A DNA stretch of 8,918 bases from contig JALTEL010000233.1 in NCBI GenBank assembly GCA_027073945.1, positions 1 to 8,918 of the forward strand, given 5' to 3'. Positions 1-7,300 of this stretch are shown here, piece after piece. The DNA is from Caldifarciminota bacterium. GTDB lineage: Bacteria > WOR-3 > Hydrothermia > UBA1063 > CAJXJZ01. Made by a program: the position numbers and the translations under genes. Numbering within the stretch: position 1 is the first letter of the stretch; each line of letters opens with the position of its first letter. Under the pieces are notes generated by a model. That model worked only from the letters and a program-made list of their open reading frames with translations, ran no database searches and had not been told where the DNA came from.

Positions 1-23
1 ATCCGGGATCTCATTGAGACCCT
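1..23. repeat. Left remnant of palindromic dispersed repeat
   Basis: These 23 bases match 8757-8779 at 20 of 23 positions without gaps. They end in ACCCT, the left half of the hairpin stem that is complete in the right copy (8775-8795). The window begins inside the element, so its outer part is not seen. Together with the 73-bp repeat at 70-142 this makes the left flank a second copy of the right-flank element, but with different DNA (24-69) between the two blocks. Confidence 0.6.
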
Positions 24-65
24 ACTTCCTACTTCTTATTTCTAACTTCTTACTTCTTACTTTTC
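24..65. repeat. Tandem 7-base repeat tract (ACTTCTT-type)
   Basis: Six consecutive 7-base units can be read: ACTTCCT, ACTTCTT, ATTTCTA, ACTTCTT, ACTTCTT, ACTTTTC. The tract lies exactly where the right-hand copy of the surrounding element has a short hairpin loop (8780-8791). Related units recur at 161-181 (CTTCTCA, CTTCTTA, TTTCTCA) and, inverted, at 229-242 (two perfect AAGTAGG units). It is a simple-sequence array with no coding content, so unit number may vary between strains. Confidence 0.7.
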
Positions 66-69
66 TATC

Positions 70-142
70 GGGTGACATTAGTATAAATTCCCCTCTACAG
101 AGGGGTACTGCGTAGCAGGGGGGTGTTCTTAGAGCCATACGG
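70..142. repeat. 73-bp direct repeat, left copy
   Basis: Identical at all 73 positions to 8792-8864, in the same orientation. Inside are two small hairpins: CCCCTCT (90-96) with AGAGGGG (99-105), and CTGC (108-111) with GCAG (115-118). A run of six G follows. The two copies enclose the whole gene block. I see no transposase and no target-site duplication, so it is best read as a dispersed non-coding repeat that could serve as a recombination site. Confidence 0.85.
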
Positions 143-160
143 GCTTTCATTTATTTCCCC

Positions 161-245
161 CTTCTCACTTCTTATTTCTCACTTATGTGGCAAGAGGGTT
201 GGCGCGTAGCGACGGGGTGTTTATGAATAAGTAGGAAGTAGGAAT
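161..245. repeat. Degenerate relative of the repeat, flanked by inverted heptamers
   Basis: The core 191-221 has the same layout as the second half of the 73-bp repeat: AGAGGG, then GCGTAGC, then GGGGTGTT, with sequence drift between. On its left (161-181) are heptamers of the ACTTCTT family. On its right (229-242) are two AAGTAGG units, the inverse complement of CCTACTT. The core is therefore bracketed by heptamers pointing in opposite directions. No function can be assigned; it reads like an older or sister copy of the same repeat family. Confidence 0.5.
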
Positions 246-373
246 GGGGAATTAAGAAATTAAAAATGTAATTTATTTTATTATATCCCTTTATTCCCTT
301 TTCTTAGTTGCAACGAAGTTGCATAGGTGGTTAATATGTCTACACCTACTAACTTACAACAATGAAAAAATGG
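246..373. other. AT-rich spacer with a small stem-loop
   Basis: No credible gene is seen here. The one structured element is a perfect 6-bp stem with a 3-base loop, TGCAAC-gaa-GTTGCA (309-323). No T run follows it, so it is not a convincing intrinsic terminator. The stretch separates the repeat-rich left flank from the promoter at 374. Confidence 0.4.
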
Positions 374-402
374 TTGACACGAATTATTTTTTACTTTATC
401 CT
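374..402 (+). promoter_or_regulatory. Predicted sigma70-type promoter for the locus
   Basis: A perfect -35 hexamer TTGACA (374-379) is followed after 17 bases by TATCCT (397-402), which matches four of six consensus -10 positions. Transcription would begin near 408-410, leaving a leader of about 110-130 nt before the first gene. It is the best promoter-like pair I see upstream of the genes, and since every gene points the same way it could drive the whole run. It rests on motif matching only. Confidence 0.6.
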
Positions 403-435
403 TTAATAATGAAAGAGAAAAAAGCACCTATATTA

Positions 436-505
436 GAGGTTTGAAGAGTAACCTCCAAGCAGTGTTTGTGATTTAGGGCTTTTCCAAAAGGGCAGAAGCA
501 TGCCC
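436..505 (+). promoter_or_regulatory. Structured 5' leader of the nuclease gene
   Basis: Three short inverted repeats lie between the predicted transcription start and the gene: GAGGTT (436-441) with AACCTC (450-455); CTTTT (479-483) with AAAAG (486-490); and GGGC (490-493) with GCCC (502-505). The last two share a base, so they may be alternatives, and the third ends just before the first Shine-Dalgarno-like site (507-512). No known riboswitch class is recognised. Each stem is short, so this is only a candidate for translational control. Confidence 0.3.
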
Positions 506-522
506 GAAGGAGATTTCATGGC

Positions 523-530
523 AAAGGAGG
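523..530 (+). promoter_or_regulatory. Ribosome binding site that decides the nuclease start
   Basis: AAAGGAGG sits 8 bases before ATG 539 and is a near-perfect anti-16S match. A second site, AAGGAG (507-512), sits 5 bases before ATG 518 in the same frame. The upstream ATG at 500 has only a weak purine stretch before it. The sites favour 539, then 518, over 500. Confidence 0.6.
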
Positions 531-538
531 CGGTAGAA

Positions 539-1609
539 ATGAAGGAAGAATTACTTGGGTTAATAAAAGATTTTAAAAAAGATAGGAGACTTCTCTCATT
601 TGATGAAGCAGCTACGAAACAAGCCGTGATATTAAGAATATTGAAAGCTTTGGGTTGGGAGCCTTTTAACATAGATGAGGTGCATCCTGAATATTCCGTT
701 AGTAGCAAAAGAGTAGATTACGCTCTTATTCATAATGGCAGAAAAAAGGTGTTTATTGAGGTAAAAAGAGTCAATGAAGATTTAGAAAAACACCAAGAGC
801 AACTATTAAACTATTCTTTTCAAGAAGGTGTAAAACTAGCAATCCTAACCAATGGGATTAGTTGGTGGTTTTATTTACCTTTGCGTGAAGGAAGCTGGGA
901 ACAGAGAAAATTTTATACCATTGAAATATACGATCAGGAAAGTGAAGACATAGCTAAGAATTTTGAAGAATTTTTATCAAAAGATAATGTGATTTCTGAT
1001 AGAGCAATAGAAAATGCTGAAAATCTATATAAAGGCAGACAAAAACTGTATTTGATAAGAGAGACACTTCCTAAAGCATGGAATAAGATAATAATAGAAC
1101 CGGATGAACTTTTAGTTGAACTATTGGCTGATACTACAGAAAAATTATGTGGTTACAAACCGGATAATGAAGTAGTAGAACAATTTTTGATAACAGTTAG
1201 TCATGAGACAACAATACAATCTGAGAGAAAAACAAGACATCGTACACAATTACCATCCGTTCAAACCTCACCGACATCTTCCAAGGGCTATACTGGAAAA
1301 TCAATTATAGCATTTTCTTTTAAAGGGACCAGATCTCCAGTGTCTTCATGGAGGGAGATGTTGATAAAAATAACGAACATTATGCTTTCTAACCATAGAG
1401 AGCAGTTTGACAAGGTTCTTAATTTAGCAGGACGAAAGAGACCATATTTTACAAGAAATCCCAATGAGATAAGGGGTCCTAATAGGATAAAAAATACCGA
1501 TATTTATGTTGAAACAGATCTTGGTGCCAACAGCATTGTTAAGCTTTCCAAAAACATTATAGCGCTTTTTGGATATAAAGATGATGATTTGTCTATTGAG
1601 ACTAGATAA
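539..1609 (+). CDS. Orphan HsdR-N-type restriction endonuclease
   Basis: Predicted nuclease with the PD-(D/E)xK fold of the type I restriction HsdR N-terminal family (356 aa from this start). The core is visible in order: a conserved Glu in DEVHPEY (about 47-53), Asp60 in RVDYAL, Glu74 and Lys76 in FIEVK, then QLLNY (88-92), the QxxxY motif of RecB-like nucleases, and LTNG-x-WWFY. After a helical middle and a Ser/Thr/Pro linker, a C-terminal module (about 251-349, with SWREML and TDIYVET) resembles a tail I recall from similar stand-alone nucleases; its role is unknown, perhaps DNA recognition. There is no helicase motor, specificity subunit or methyltransferase here, so it is not a complete type I system. 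Starts at 518 or 500 are possible. It lies 77 bases before the dynamin gene and may or may not belong to that operon. Confidence 0.85.
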   Translation: MKEELLGLIKDFKKDRRLLSFDEAATKQAVILRILKALGWEPFNIDEVHPEYSVSSKRVDYALIHNGRKKVFIEVKRVNEDLEKHQEQLLNYSFQEGVKLAILTNGISWWFYLPLREGSWEQRKFYTIEIYDQESEDIAKNFEEFLSKDNVISDRAIENAENLYKGRQKLYLIRETLPKAWNKIIIEPDELLVELLADTTEKLCGYKPDNEVVEQFLITVSHETTIQSERKTRHRTQLPSVQTSPTSSKGYTGKSIIAFSFKGTRSPVSSWREMLIKITNIMLSNHREQFDKVLNLAGRKRPYFTRNPNEIRGPNRIKNTDIYVETDLGANSIVKLSKNIIALFGYKDDDLSIETR

Positions 1610-1675
1610 AATATCGCATTATATGATTGAGGATAATAAAATATTTAGCTTTAGATATCTATTTAAATATCAAAT

Positions 1676-1679
1676 GGAG
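1676..1679 (+). promoter_or_regulatory. Ribosome binding site that decides the dynamin start
   Basis: GGAG lies 7 bases before ATG 1687. The reading frame stays open upstream to a TTG at 1627, but no comparable site precedes that codon and the extra 20 residues look like translated AT-rich spacer. Start 1687 is therefore preferred. Confidence 0.7.
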
Positions 1680-1686
1680 AAGTAAT

Positions 1687-3687
1687 ATGACAGGAAAACG
1701 ATATAAAGCTCATAGAGATAATGTAATTGATCTTTTTGAAAGATATAAAGAAAAAAGGGGGACTTTTAATGACGGTGTTGATATCCAATTCCTGGAAAAG
1801 AGAATTGACGCATTAAAGAAGGACAAATTTATATTATCCGTAGCAGGGGAAGTGAAGGCCGGAAAGTCAACCTTCATCAACGCACTTTTGGGAGCAGAAA
1901 TTCTTCCTTCAGGTGTTCTTCAGGAAACAAGTGCAATTGTCGAAATATTCAAATCTGAAACATCTTATTTAAGGGTTAAATTCGCAGATAAAAAGGAAAA
2001 AGATATTTATGATGACCCATCGACACCAGATATATACGAAGCCCAGGAAGAATTAAGTAGAATATGTAAGATAAATGACGTGTATCGTGAGATACCTGCA
2101 ACATTAATAGATAAGTACATTATTCAGAGTGAAGGCGATTTAGCCGTAGATAATCACTTTATCAGGCATCTGGAAGAACAGTCCGGAGCTCATCTTCAAG
2201 ATAAGCAAGAAATTATTAAACGCTATCTTTCCGAAAGAACAAAGGATAAAATCCCGGTTCAAATAGAATTTGGTTATCCTTTGAAGTGGGATTTTGATGA
2301 GCTCCGAATAGTGGATACCCCGGGGGTAAATGCTATAGGATGTGTTCAAGATCTTTCTTTTAGTTACTTCGAAGAAGCAAATGCAATTTTATTTATTCAT
2401 CCTATTAAACCAATTGAGTCAAAATCTCTAAGAGAGTTTGTCAATAATATCATATCTAACCGCAGCAAGGAAACACTTTTTCTAATATTGACTCACGCAG
2501 GGCTTCTTACAAATAATGAAGTGGAAAGACTGTATACTGAAGCTAAGAGGCTTTATAAGGATATAATCCCTGAAGAGCGTATATTCGTTGTAGATAGCTT
2601 GCTTAAATTGATTCACAGTGAACTTAAAAGAGGGGTGTCTGTTAAAGATATCAGAAAAAATGAGAAGAAAAAAAAGATTCTCTCAAGTTACAGAGAACAG
2701 GCAGAAGAGGAAGAAAGAGACCTGATTGAGGTTGTATTAGAAGCTTCCCGATTTGATAAGTTGCTTACGGCCATTGATGATTTTTCTATGAGAGCGCCAA
2801 ATTTACAACTTCAGGAGATTTTGGAAAAAATAAAAGAAGGGTATGAAAATCAAGAAGAGCAATACACTGAGAAAGTAAGGAGACTAGAAAAGAAAAAGAA
2901 AGATCCTCAGGAATTTGCAGAGGAGATAGATCGCATTAAAAAGGCACTTGATGATTATAAGTTGCTTACAAATAAAGTCAAAGAAGATTTAAAAGCCAAA
3001 TATCTCGGGAGACAATCCAAATGGCAAGAAGATATTAATCAACTTAAAGGAAAGTACCCTGAACTTATTACTGCAAGTGATAGTATAGAAAGTGTTCGTA
3101 AACATTTGATAGATGGCTTAAATGAGATTCGGGAAGAAATTGATAAGTTTTCAAGAGAGTTAAGAGAAGAACTGAGTAATGAGCTTAAGAAGGTAGGCAA
3201 AAAATTTAGTGAAGAGCATAAAATCTCTACCCCAAAGGTTGATTTGAACGCGCTGGAATCAAAAGCGAAGAAAAATGCTTATAAAGATGTAGATGTTTAT
3301 GAATCTCGTCCAGTTGATTTTTGGGATTTTATTACTCTTGGTTTAGACAGAATGTTCCGAAATGATACAGTCAAAACTGGCACTAAAAAGGTATTTGATA
3401 AAAAAAGGTTCCTCGACGCATTCAAAGTAGGATGTAACAAAGAGTTTTATAAAATAGTCAATGCCCTTCCAAACAAGTCCAAAGAGGTGCTTGATAACTA
3501 TTTGGATAGCTTTTCAAAAGAGATGGATTCGGTTATTGATGAACGACAAAAGGCTCTTGAAGAAGAAAAAGAGAAGAAGCAGTTAAACGAGGAGATATTT
3601 GAAGAGATTAAGCAGTTTGATAGAAAAAAAAAGGATATAGAGCCCGAAAAGAAACTTTGTATCGAAATACTGGAGGATATACGATGA
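1687..3687 (+). CDS. Dynamin-family GTPase
   Basis: Large GTPase of the bacterial dynamin-like family (666 aa), expected to bind and remodel membrane in a nucleotide-dependent way. The G1 P-loop GEVKAGKS is at 54-61. A switch I Thr is likely in the QETSAIVEI stretch. G3 is DTPG at 210-213. At the expected G4 place the sequence reads LTHAG (Thr269-Gly272) instead of N/TKxD, so base specificity may be relaxed. A long charged coiled coil spans about 379-445, and further helices run to the end. Residues about 542-557 (PVDFWDFITLGLDRMF) are the only aromatic, hydrophobic patch and could be a membrane-contacting tip. No true transmembrane segment is visible. The stop overlaps the next start as ATGA, implying translational coupling with the membrane-hairpin gene. 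A run of nine A near the end is listed separately. Confidence 0.88.
   Translation: MTGKRYKAHRDNVIDLFERYKEKRGTFNDGVDIQFLEKRIDALKKDKFILSVAGEVKAGKSTFINALLGAEILPSGVLQETSAIVEIFKSETSYLRVKFADKKEKDIYDDPSTPDIYEAQEELSRICKINDVYREIPATLIDKYIIQSEGDLAVDNHFIRHLEEQSGAHLQDKQEIIKRYLSERTKDKIPVQIEFGYPLKWDFDELRIVDTPGVNAIGCVQDLSFSYFEEANAILFIHPIKPIESKSLREFVNNIISNRSKETLFLILTHAGLLTNNEVERLYTEAKRLYKDIIPEERIFVVDSLLKLIHSELKRGVSVKDIRKNEKKKKILSSYREQAEEEERDLIEVVLEASRFDKLLTAIDDFSMRAPNLQLQEILEKIKEGYENQEEQYTEKVRRLEKKKKDPQEFAEEIDRIKKALDDYKLLTNKVKEDLKAKYLGRQSKWQEDINQLKGKYPELITASDSIESVRKHLIDGLNEIREEIDKFSRELREELSNELKKVGKKFSEEHKISTPKVDLNALESKAKKNAYKDVDVYESRPVDFWDFITLGLDRMFRNDTVKTGTKKVFDKKRFLDAFKVGCNKEFYKIVNALPNKSKEVLDNYLDSFSKEMDSVIDERQKALEEEKEKKQLNEEIFEEIKQFDRKKKDIEPEKKLCIEILEDIR
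3624..3632 (+). other. A9 run containing a potential -1 slippery heptamer
   Basis: Nine A lie near the end of the dynamin gene. Read in the dynamin frame, 3627-3633 is A-AAA-AAG, the heptamer used for programmed -1 frameshifting in E. coli dnaX. The -1 frame has a TAG at 3621, just before the run, and is then open through into the next gene (start 3684). A -1 slip, or one extra A in the transcript, would make a fusion of about 886 aa. No strong stimulatory hairpin is seen; only a 4-bp GTAT/ATAC stem with loop CGAA at 3659-3670. Another A-AAA-AAG in the same gene (2670-2676) leads quickly to a stop, so the motif alone is not proof. Confidence 0.3.
3672..3676 (+). promoter_or_regulatory. Ribosome binding site that decides the membrane-hairpin start
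   Basis: GGAGG lies 7 bases before ATG 3684, inside the last codons of the dynamin gene. It selects 3684 over the upstream in-frame TTG 3657 and allows this gene its own initiation in addition to coupling. Confidence 0.75.
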
Positions 3688-4346
3688 TTGATGAAAAGAT
3701 AAAGAAAGATGTTGATGAAGAGTTTGCAAATCTTAAAAAAGAATTACAAATTCATTTGAAGGGCGATTTTGATGTGTCTCAAACCAGGGCGTTTCTTAAA
3801 ACACATATTCCAAACGAGATCACGTATAAATCCGAAGTCCTGCTGGATACACTGCTGAATTATTTGATGGAAGATGCTCGTAAACAAATAGAATCTGCCG
3901 ATGCAACACTGCAAAACGCCTTTTACGATGCTGACTTTCGTAAACGAATTCATAAATGGACAAAGCAACTGGGAAACAATCTTTCTTTAGAAACGGATAT
4001 CGTAAAATATTCTATTGACCCGCGATTGAAACAAGGGTTAATAGCGTCTGGTATCATTTTTGTTGCAGGGGCGGGTGTCACCACTGCCCTTCTACCTACT
4101 GTCGTTGGAAGTATGGTTGCAGGCCTGGTTACCATCGTGCTTTCTGCCCTTGCCTTTAAATTTTCATTTGACAAGGCTACTCCCAAATCTCGTGAAATTA
4201 TAAAAAAAGATATAGATCAATATCTTGAGGGGGCTCAAATACAAATGTTGTCATGGCTGATTAGTGTTGAGAAAGCCTTCAATAATGACTTCCGTCAATT
4301 TTGTTTGGATAATGGTTTTGAAAGTGGAGTGATAATAAATGGATGA
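3684..4346 (+). CDS. Membrane-hairpin protein, probable dynamin partner
   Basis: A 220-aa protein of no family I can name with certainty. Residues 1-115 are charged and helical. Two hydrophobic segments follow back to back, about 118-137 and 139-160, separated by a Pro-containing turn (LLPTV), which predicts a transmembrane hairpin with both ends on the same side. A helical tail (about 165-212) follows, with a pattern reminiscent of the C-terminal stalk helices of bacterial dynamins (acidic/amphipathic, ending DFRQFCLDNGF). The four-base overlap with the GTPase suggests the two proteins act together; my inference is that this chain supplies the membrane anchor the GTPase lacks. It overlaps the following ATPase gene by 8 bases. 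A plain inner-membrane protein of unrelated role remains possible. Confidence 0.8.
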   Translation: MIDEKIKKDVDEEFANLKKELQIHLKGDFDVSQTRAFLKTHIPNEITYKSEVLLDTLLNYLMEDARKQIESADATLQNAFYDADFRKRIHKWTKQLGNNLSLETDIVKYSIDPRLKQGLIASGIIFVAGAGVTTALLPTVVGSMVAGLVTIVLSALAFKFSFDKATPKSREIIKKDIDQYLEGAQIQMLSWLISVEKAFNNDFRQFCLDNGFESGVIING

Positions 4347-7300
4347 TACTACTAAATCTAATAAAACAAATATCCAAACCATTATTGAGGCATCCCAGAA
4401 ACTAGTTCCATGGTGGCAATCAGATACGAAAGACATATTAAAAACACAAACCGAGCAGAATCCAAAGAGTTATTTGAACAGTTTCTATCTCTTTCCGCTT
4501 GACGAGATATCTGTCAACTCCGATTATGACGATATTCCGGGATTCATCCATGAACGTTTCCATAACATCCTGGCTGCGGCCAGCCATTCCGGGCTGTCAG
4601 TAGCCCTAATACTCAGCAGCAAAAATGGCAAGACACGTGTTTTTTTGGGTTTCAAAGACGCTTCCCCAGAGAACAACAAGAATAATCCTGAGTTGTTCGC
4701 GTCAATAGTAAACGGCGTTTTGCCCGGGAAAAAGATCAATCTGGAAGAGAGTGTAGACATCTTATCCCTTGCCGATGGATGCCAATACGGCGGCATTGTG
4801 ACAGGTGTTCCAATCATTAAAAATGAAGATGGCAAGCAAAAATTCAATTTATCGTCCGTGGCTCGCAGCCTTTACGGGAAGGATTATGTGCTTGCAATCA
4901 TTTCCAGACCGGTTTCGGAAGCAGAAAAACAGCGCTCATTCAATGAGTTGATCCAGATTAGAGATCGAATGCACGCATTGGCCCAGCTAACGATAGAGGA
5001 AGAGAGGGGAACTGGGAAATCTGTGTCCGAAACCGAAACCACGACAACGGGACAATCAAATACAAGCGGTGGCAGTAAAGGTTCAACCAAGGGAGTTGGA
5101 GTTTCAATTATTTTATTAAATGGAAATCATAATGTCAACAAAACTAAAAGCTGGTCAAATACGGAAACAGAAAGCATATCCAAAAGTAAAACAGAAACTT
5201 CTTCAGAGAATCAATCTCACTCAATTTCCATTGAGCAGCAAAATGGCTTTGCCATGGAGCTGGAGAAAATTGCCAATGAGTATATTGAAAGGATGATTCA
5301 GGGATTCGGCTCGGGCTACTGGGAGACGTCCATTACCTTTGCCACGCAAGATAAAATAGCAAGCGATGTTCTTGCCGGTACATTTGCGGGCGAACTATCG
5401 AAACCCAGTGACAAACTGCTTCCGCCTCCTCGCATCTATTTGGATTCACTTGGGGATAAAACGCTGTTTATTCCCAAAGTCAACTCACGCAACGCCTTTT
5501 TCCCGAAGTCACTTGCTTCGTATATTACCAGTGAAGAATTATCTTTGGTTTCCTCTCCGCCTGTGGAATCGATTCCAGGGTATGAAATACAAAAAATGCC
5601 TGCACTGGCTCTAACGGATATTGGCAGTAAATCAGAAATGTTTTTGGGTTCTATTGCTGATCACGGCAATCCGATCCAGGACACAAAACTGTACCTGTCT
5701 AAAAATGACCTGAATAAGCATCTTTTTGTTTGTGGTTTGACGGGTAGCGGAAAAACGACCACGGTCAAACATATCCTTAAAGAACTTGTCCGGAAAGAAG
5801 GCATCCCATTCCTGGTCCTGGAGTCGGCAAAGCGTGATTACCGGCAGCTTTTGGCAGATGAAGTGTTCAAGAATAACCTGAATATATTTACCATAGGAAA
5901 CGCGACTGTCAGCCCGATCAGGTTTAACCCGTTTTATATTCAAGAAGGCGTGCATCCCCTTGAGCATATTGATTATCTAAAAGCCATATTTAATGCCAGT
6001 TTTTCGCTTTATGGCCCAATGCCGAGCATTGTGGAAAAATGCCTTCACGCCATATATGAAAAAAGGGGTTGGAATTTGACTTTAGGCACCCATCCTAATT
6101 TTATCGATAGGCATGGAGATTATGATGAAGAGCGTTACCTGTCTGAAGAGCATTACTACTGTTTCCCAACATTGACCGACTTAAAAGAGGAAGTGGATCA
6201 TTATATTAAAACGGAACTCGACTACCGGGGTGAGCTTAGGGACAATATCAGAACTGCCATACTTGTTCGCTTGGAGAGTCTTTGCGTTGGGGCCAAGGGA
6301 TTGATGTTCAATACTCATGATTTTTTCCCCATAGAAAAACTTTTATCCAGGAATACTATTTTTGAGATGGAAAGTCTGGCAGATGATGATGATAAGGCGT
6401 TTTTTGTTGGCCTGATCCTGGTTCTTATTGGCGAGTATCGACGAAAAGAGAACCCGGCAATAAACCCGGGAATGGGTAACAAGGGTTTGCGTCATTTCAT
6501 GGTTATAGAAGAGGCTCATCGACTGCTTAAAAATGTAGAGACAGAACGAACAAGTGAGATGATGGGTAATCCCAAGGGTAAGGCAGTTGAGGTATTTTGT
6601 AATATCCTTGCTGAAATGCGCTCACTTGGCCAGGGGGTCGCGGTTGTTGAACAAATTCCATCTAAAATTTCGCCGGATGTTATCAAGAATTCAAACACCA
6701 AGATTGTTCATCGTCTGGTCTCGAAAGATGACCAATCGCTTCTGGCAGGTTCTCTTAGTATAGACGATTATGATGCACTCTATCTGAATAGATTGAAAAC
6801 CGGCCATGCCCTTTGTCACAAAGAAGGGATGGGAAGACCGGTAGAATGTGCTGTTTTAAACGATGTCGCTTCTCATGCGATAAGCGATGATAAAATTAAA
6901 AGATCGATGTCATCGTTAGATTATAAACCATTGCATAGTTATAAGGTTTATCAGATAGATGCATTGCTTGGGGAATTGGGGAAAGAACTCTGTGTCAGGT
7001 TCTTTAACTCTCTTATTACTGCTGAATCCAAAAACTTGGTTGACCTGATAAATATGGCCAAAGGGGATTTGAATAGATTATTAATCACGAAGGATATTTA
7101 CTATAGACCTGAAGATTCGGATTTTTCCGACTATCTCAGTTTAAATATTATGATGTTGCTGAACAAGGGCATATATTCTCGACAAAAGCCTATACCGAAA
7201 AATTTAAAAACCTTGTTGCGTTGTGTAATAGATAACCCAACAGAACAGAATAGAGATAACTTGAATGATAGCCTGAATTCGTTTTGGAAGCCTGTCAATG

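Noticed and set aside
24..245. Repeats in the left flank as a CRISPR array
   Set aside because: Units are 7 bases or single 73-bp copies, without regularly spaced unique spacers and without cas genes.
309..323. Stem-loop TGCAAC-gaa-GTTGCA as a terminator of an upstream gene
   Set aside because: There is no T run after it and no gene upstream within the window.
433..708. Minus-strand open frame of 91 codons across the nuclease start
   Set aside because: It is antisense to the well-supported nuclease gene, has no family resemblance or ribosome site, and fits a shadow frame.
1627..1686. Upstream extension of the dynamin gene from TTG 1627
   Set aside because: No good ribosome site precedes TTG 1627; ATG 1687 has GGAG at proper spacing and the extra residues look like translated spacer.
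2668..2675. A8 run in the dynamin gene as a second frameshift site
   Set aside because: It also contains A-AAA-AAG, but the -1 frame reaches a stop after about 18 codons, giving only a truncated protein.
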